From contig DUJX01000058.1 in NCBI GenBank assembly GCA_013329575.1, positions 1 to 5,656 on the forward strand: a stretch of 5,656 nt of DNA, given 5' to 3'. Shown in pieces: positions 5,354-5,656 of this stretch. Positions within the stretch are counted from its first letter, which is position 1. The number at the start of each line of letters is the position of its first letter. The stretch comes from Halobacteria archaeon. Its GTDB lineage: Archaea > Halobacteriota > Methanoliparia > Methanoliparales > Methanoliparaceae. Both the position numbers and the translations under genes were made by a program. The notes beneath the pieces are model-generated. The model ran no database searches, was not told the DNA's origin, and saw only the letters and a program-made list of their open reading frames with translations.

Positions 5354-5656
5354 CAGAGATTGTAGAACTATTGGTACCTGGTGGAAAGGTCACTGCAGGT
5401 CCACCGGTAGGGCCGGCTCTCGGTCCGCTCGGCGTGAATATTAAACAGATCGTAGACGAGATAAACAAAGTAACTAAAGAGTTTGAAGGTATGCAGATAC
5501 CTGTGAAGGTTATAATAGAGGATAATAAAAGTTTTTCTATTGAGATGGGTACTCCTCCCACGGCTGAACTTATTAAGAAGGAGGTAGGCTTGGAAAAAGG
5601 CTCTTCTCAGCCGGGAAAGGAGCTCATTGGAAATATAAGTCTCGATGGCGTTAAAA
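5350..5656 (+). CDS. rpl11: Ribosomal protein uL11, N-terminal part (runs off the right edge)
   Basis: The open frame of 102 complete codons continues past the window end. uL11 binds the GTPase-associated centre of 23S rRNA and forms the base of the ribosomal stalk. The N-terminal domain begins [19 protein letters not shown], with the diagnostic loop [16 protein letters not shown] (15-30) and then [12 protein letters not shown]. The sequence [15 protein letters not shown] and [18 protein letters not shown] (61-78) completes the N-terminal domain, and the linker [19 protein letters not shown] leads into the rRNA-binding C-terminal domain, which lies mostly outside. Archaeal uL11 is about 155-160 residues, so roughly a third is missing. 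Start at ATG 5350 overlaps the spt5 stop. In euryarchaea the uL1, uL10 and P1 genes usually follow, so they are expected just beyond the edge. Confidence 0.97.
   Translation, partial: MTEIVELLVPGGKVTAGPPVGPALGPLGVNIKQIVDEINKVTKEFEGMQIPVKVIIEDNKSFSIEMGTPPTAELIKKEVGLEKGSSQPGKELIGNISLDGVK

Noticed and set aside
4801..5561. Minus-strand open frames of 68-91 codons under spt5 and rpl11
   Set aside because: They are shadows of conserved SecE, Spt5 and uL11 coding sequence.

Overview
The window is AT-rich archaeal chromosomal DNA, most likely from a euryarchaeote of the methanogen/ANME-type (Methanomicrobia-like) lineages. The main evidence is the right half: an FtsZ1-type cell-division gene, a 58-codon SecE translocon subunit, the elongation factor Spt5 and the N-terminal part of ribosomal protein uL11, all on the + strand and in the order familiar from euryarchaea. 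An archaeal-type TrmJ tRNA methyltransferase gene lies just upstream. TATA-like promoter elements, one apparently leaderless gene and ATGA stop/start overlaps also fit an archaeon. I cannot place the genus from sequence alone.

Left part (1-1021), minus strand: a decayed metallo-beta-lactamase (MBL) fold gene (76-758). It is broken by a 5-bp tandem duplication and an in-frame TAG, and has substitutions at usually conserved active-site positions. Its stop overlaps the start of a gene running off the left edge, whose visible N-terminus is a hydrophobic segment resembling TauE/SafE-type permeases. The upstream gap (759-1021) is AT-rich and holds a 12-bp tandem repeat.

Middle part (1022-2308), minus strand: an intact 428-residue MBL-fold hydrolase of unknown substrate with a long helical C-terminal region. 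A 305-bp, very AT-rich divergent intergenic region (2309-2613) follows. It contains a 13-bp-arm inverted repeat and, close to trmJ, a TATA-like box whose spacing predicts a leaderless transcript.

Right part (2614-5656), plus strand: trmJ, a 222-bp leader region, then the tightly packed run ftsZ1-secE-spt5-rpl11. ftsZ1/secE and spt5/rpl11 overlap by ATGA, and secE and spt5 are 20 nt apart, so this looks like one transcription unit linking division, protein export, transcription elongation and translation. secE and the partial rpl11 are easily missed: the first is very short and the second is cut by the window edge.

I see no mobile element, CRISPR array, tRNA or rRNA. The right half is ordinary conserved archaeal sequence. 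The most notable items are the reconstructable MBL pseudogene, the inverted repeat upstream of trmJ, and the unassigned 428-residue hydrolase. I found no convincing undescribed multi-gene system.
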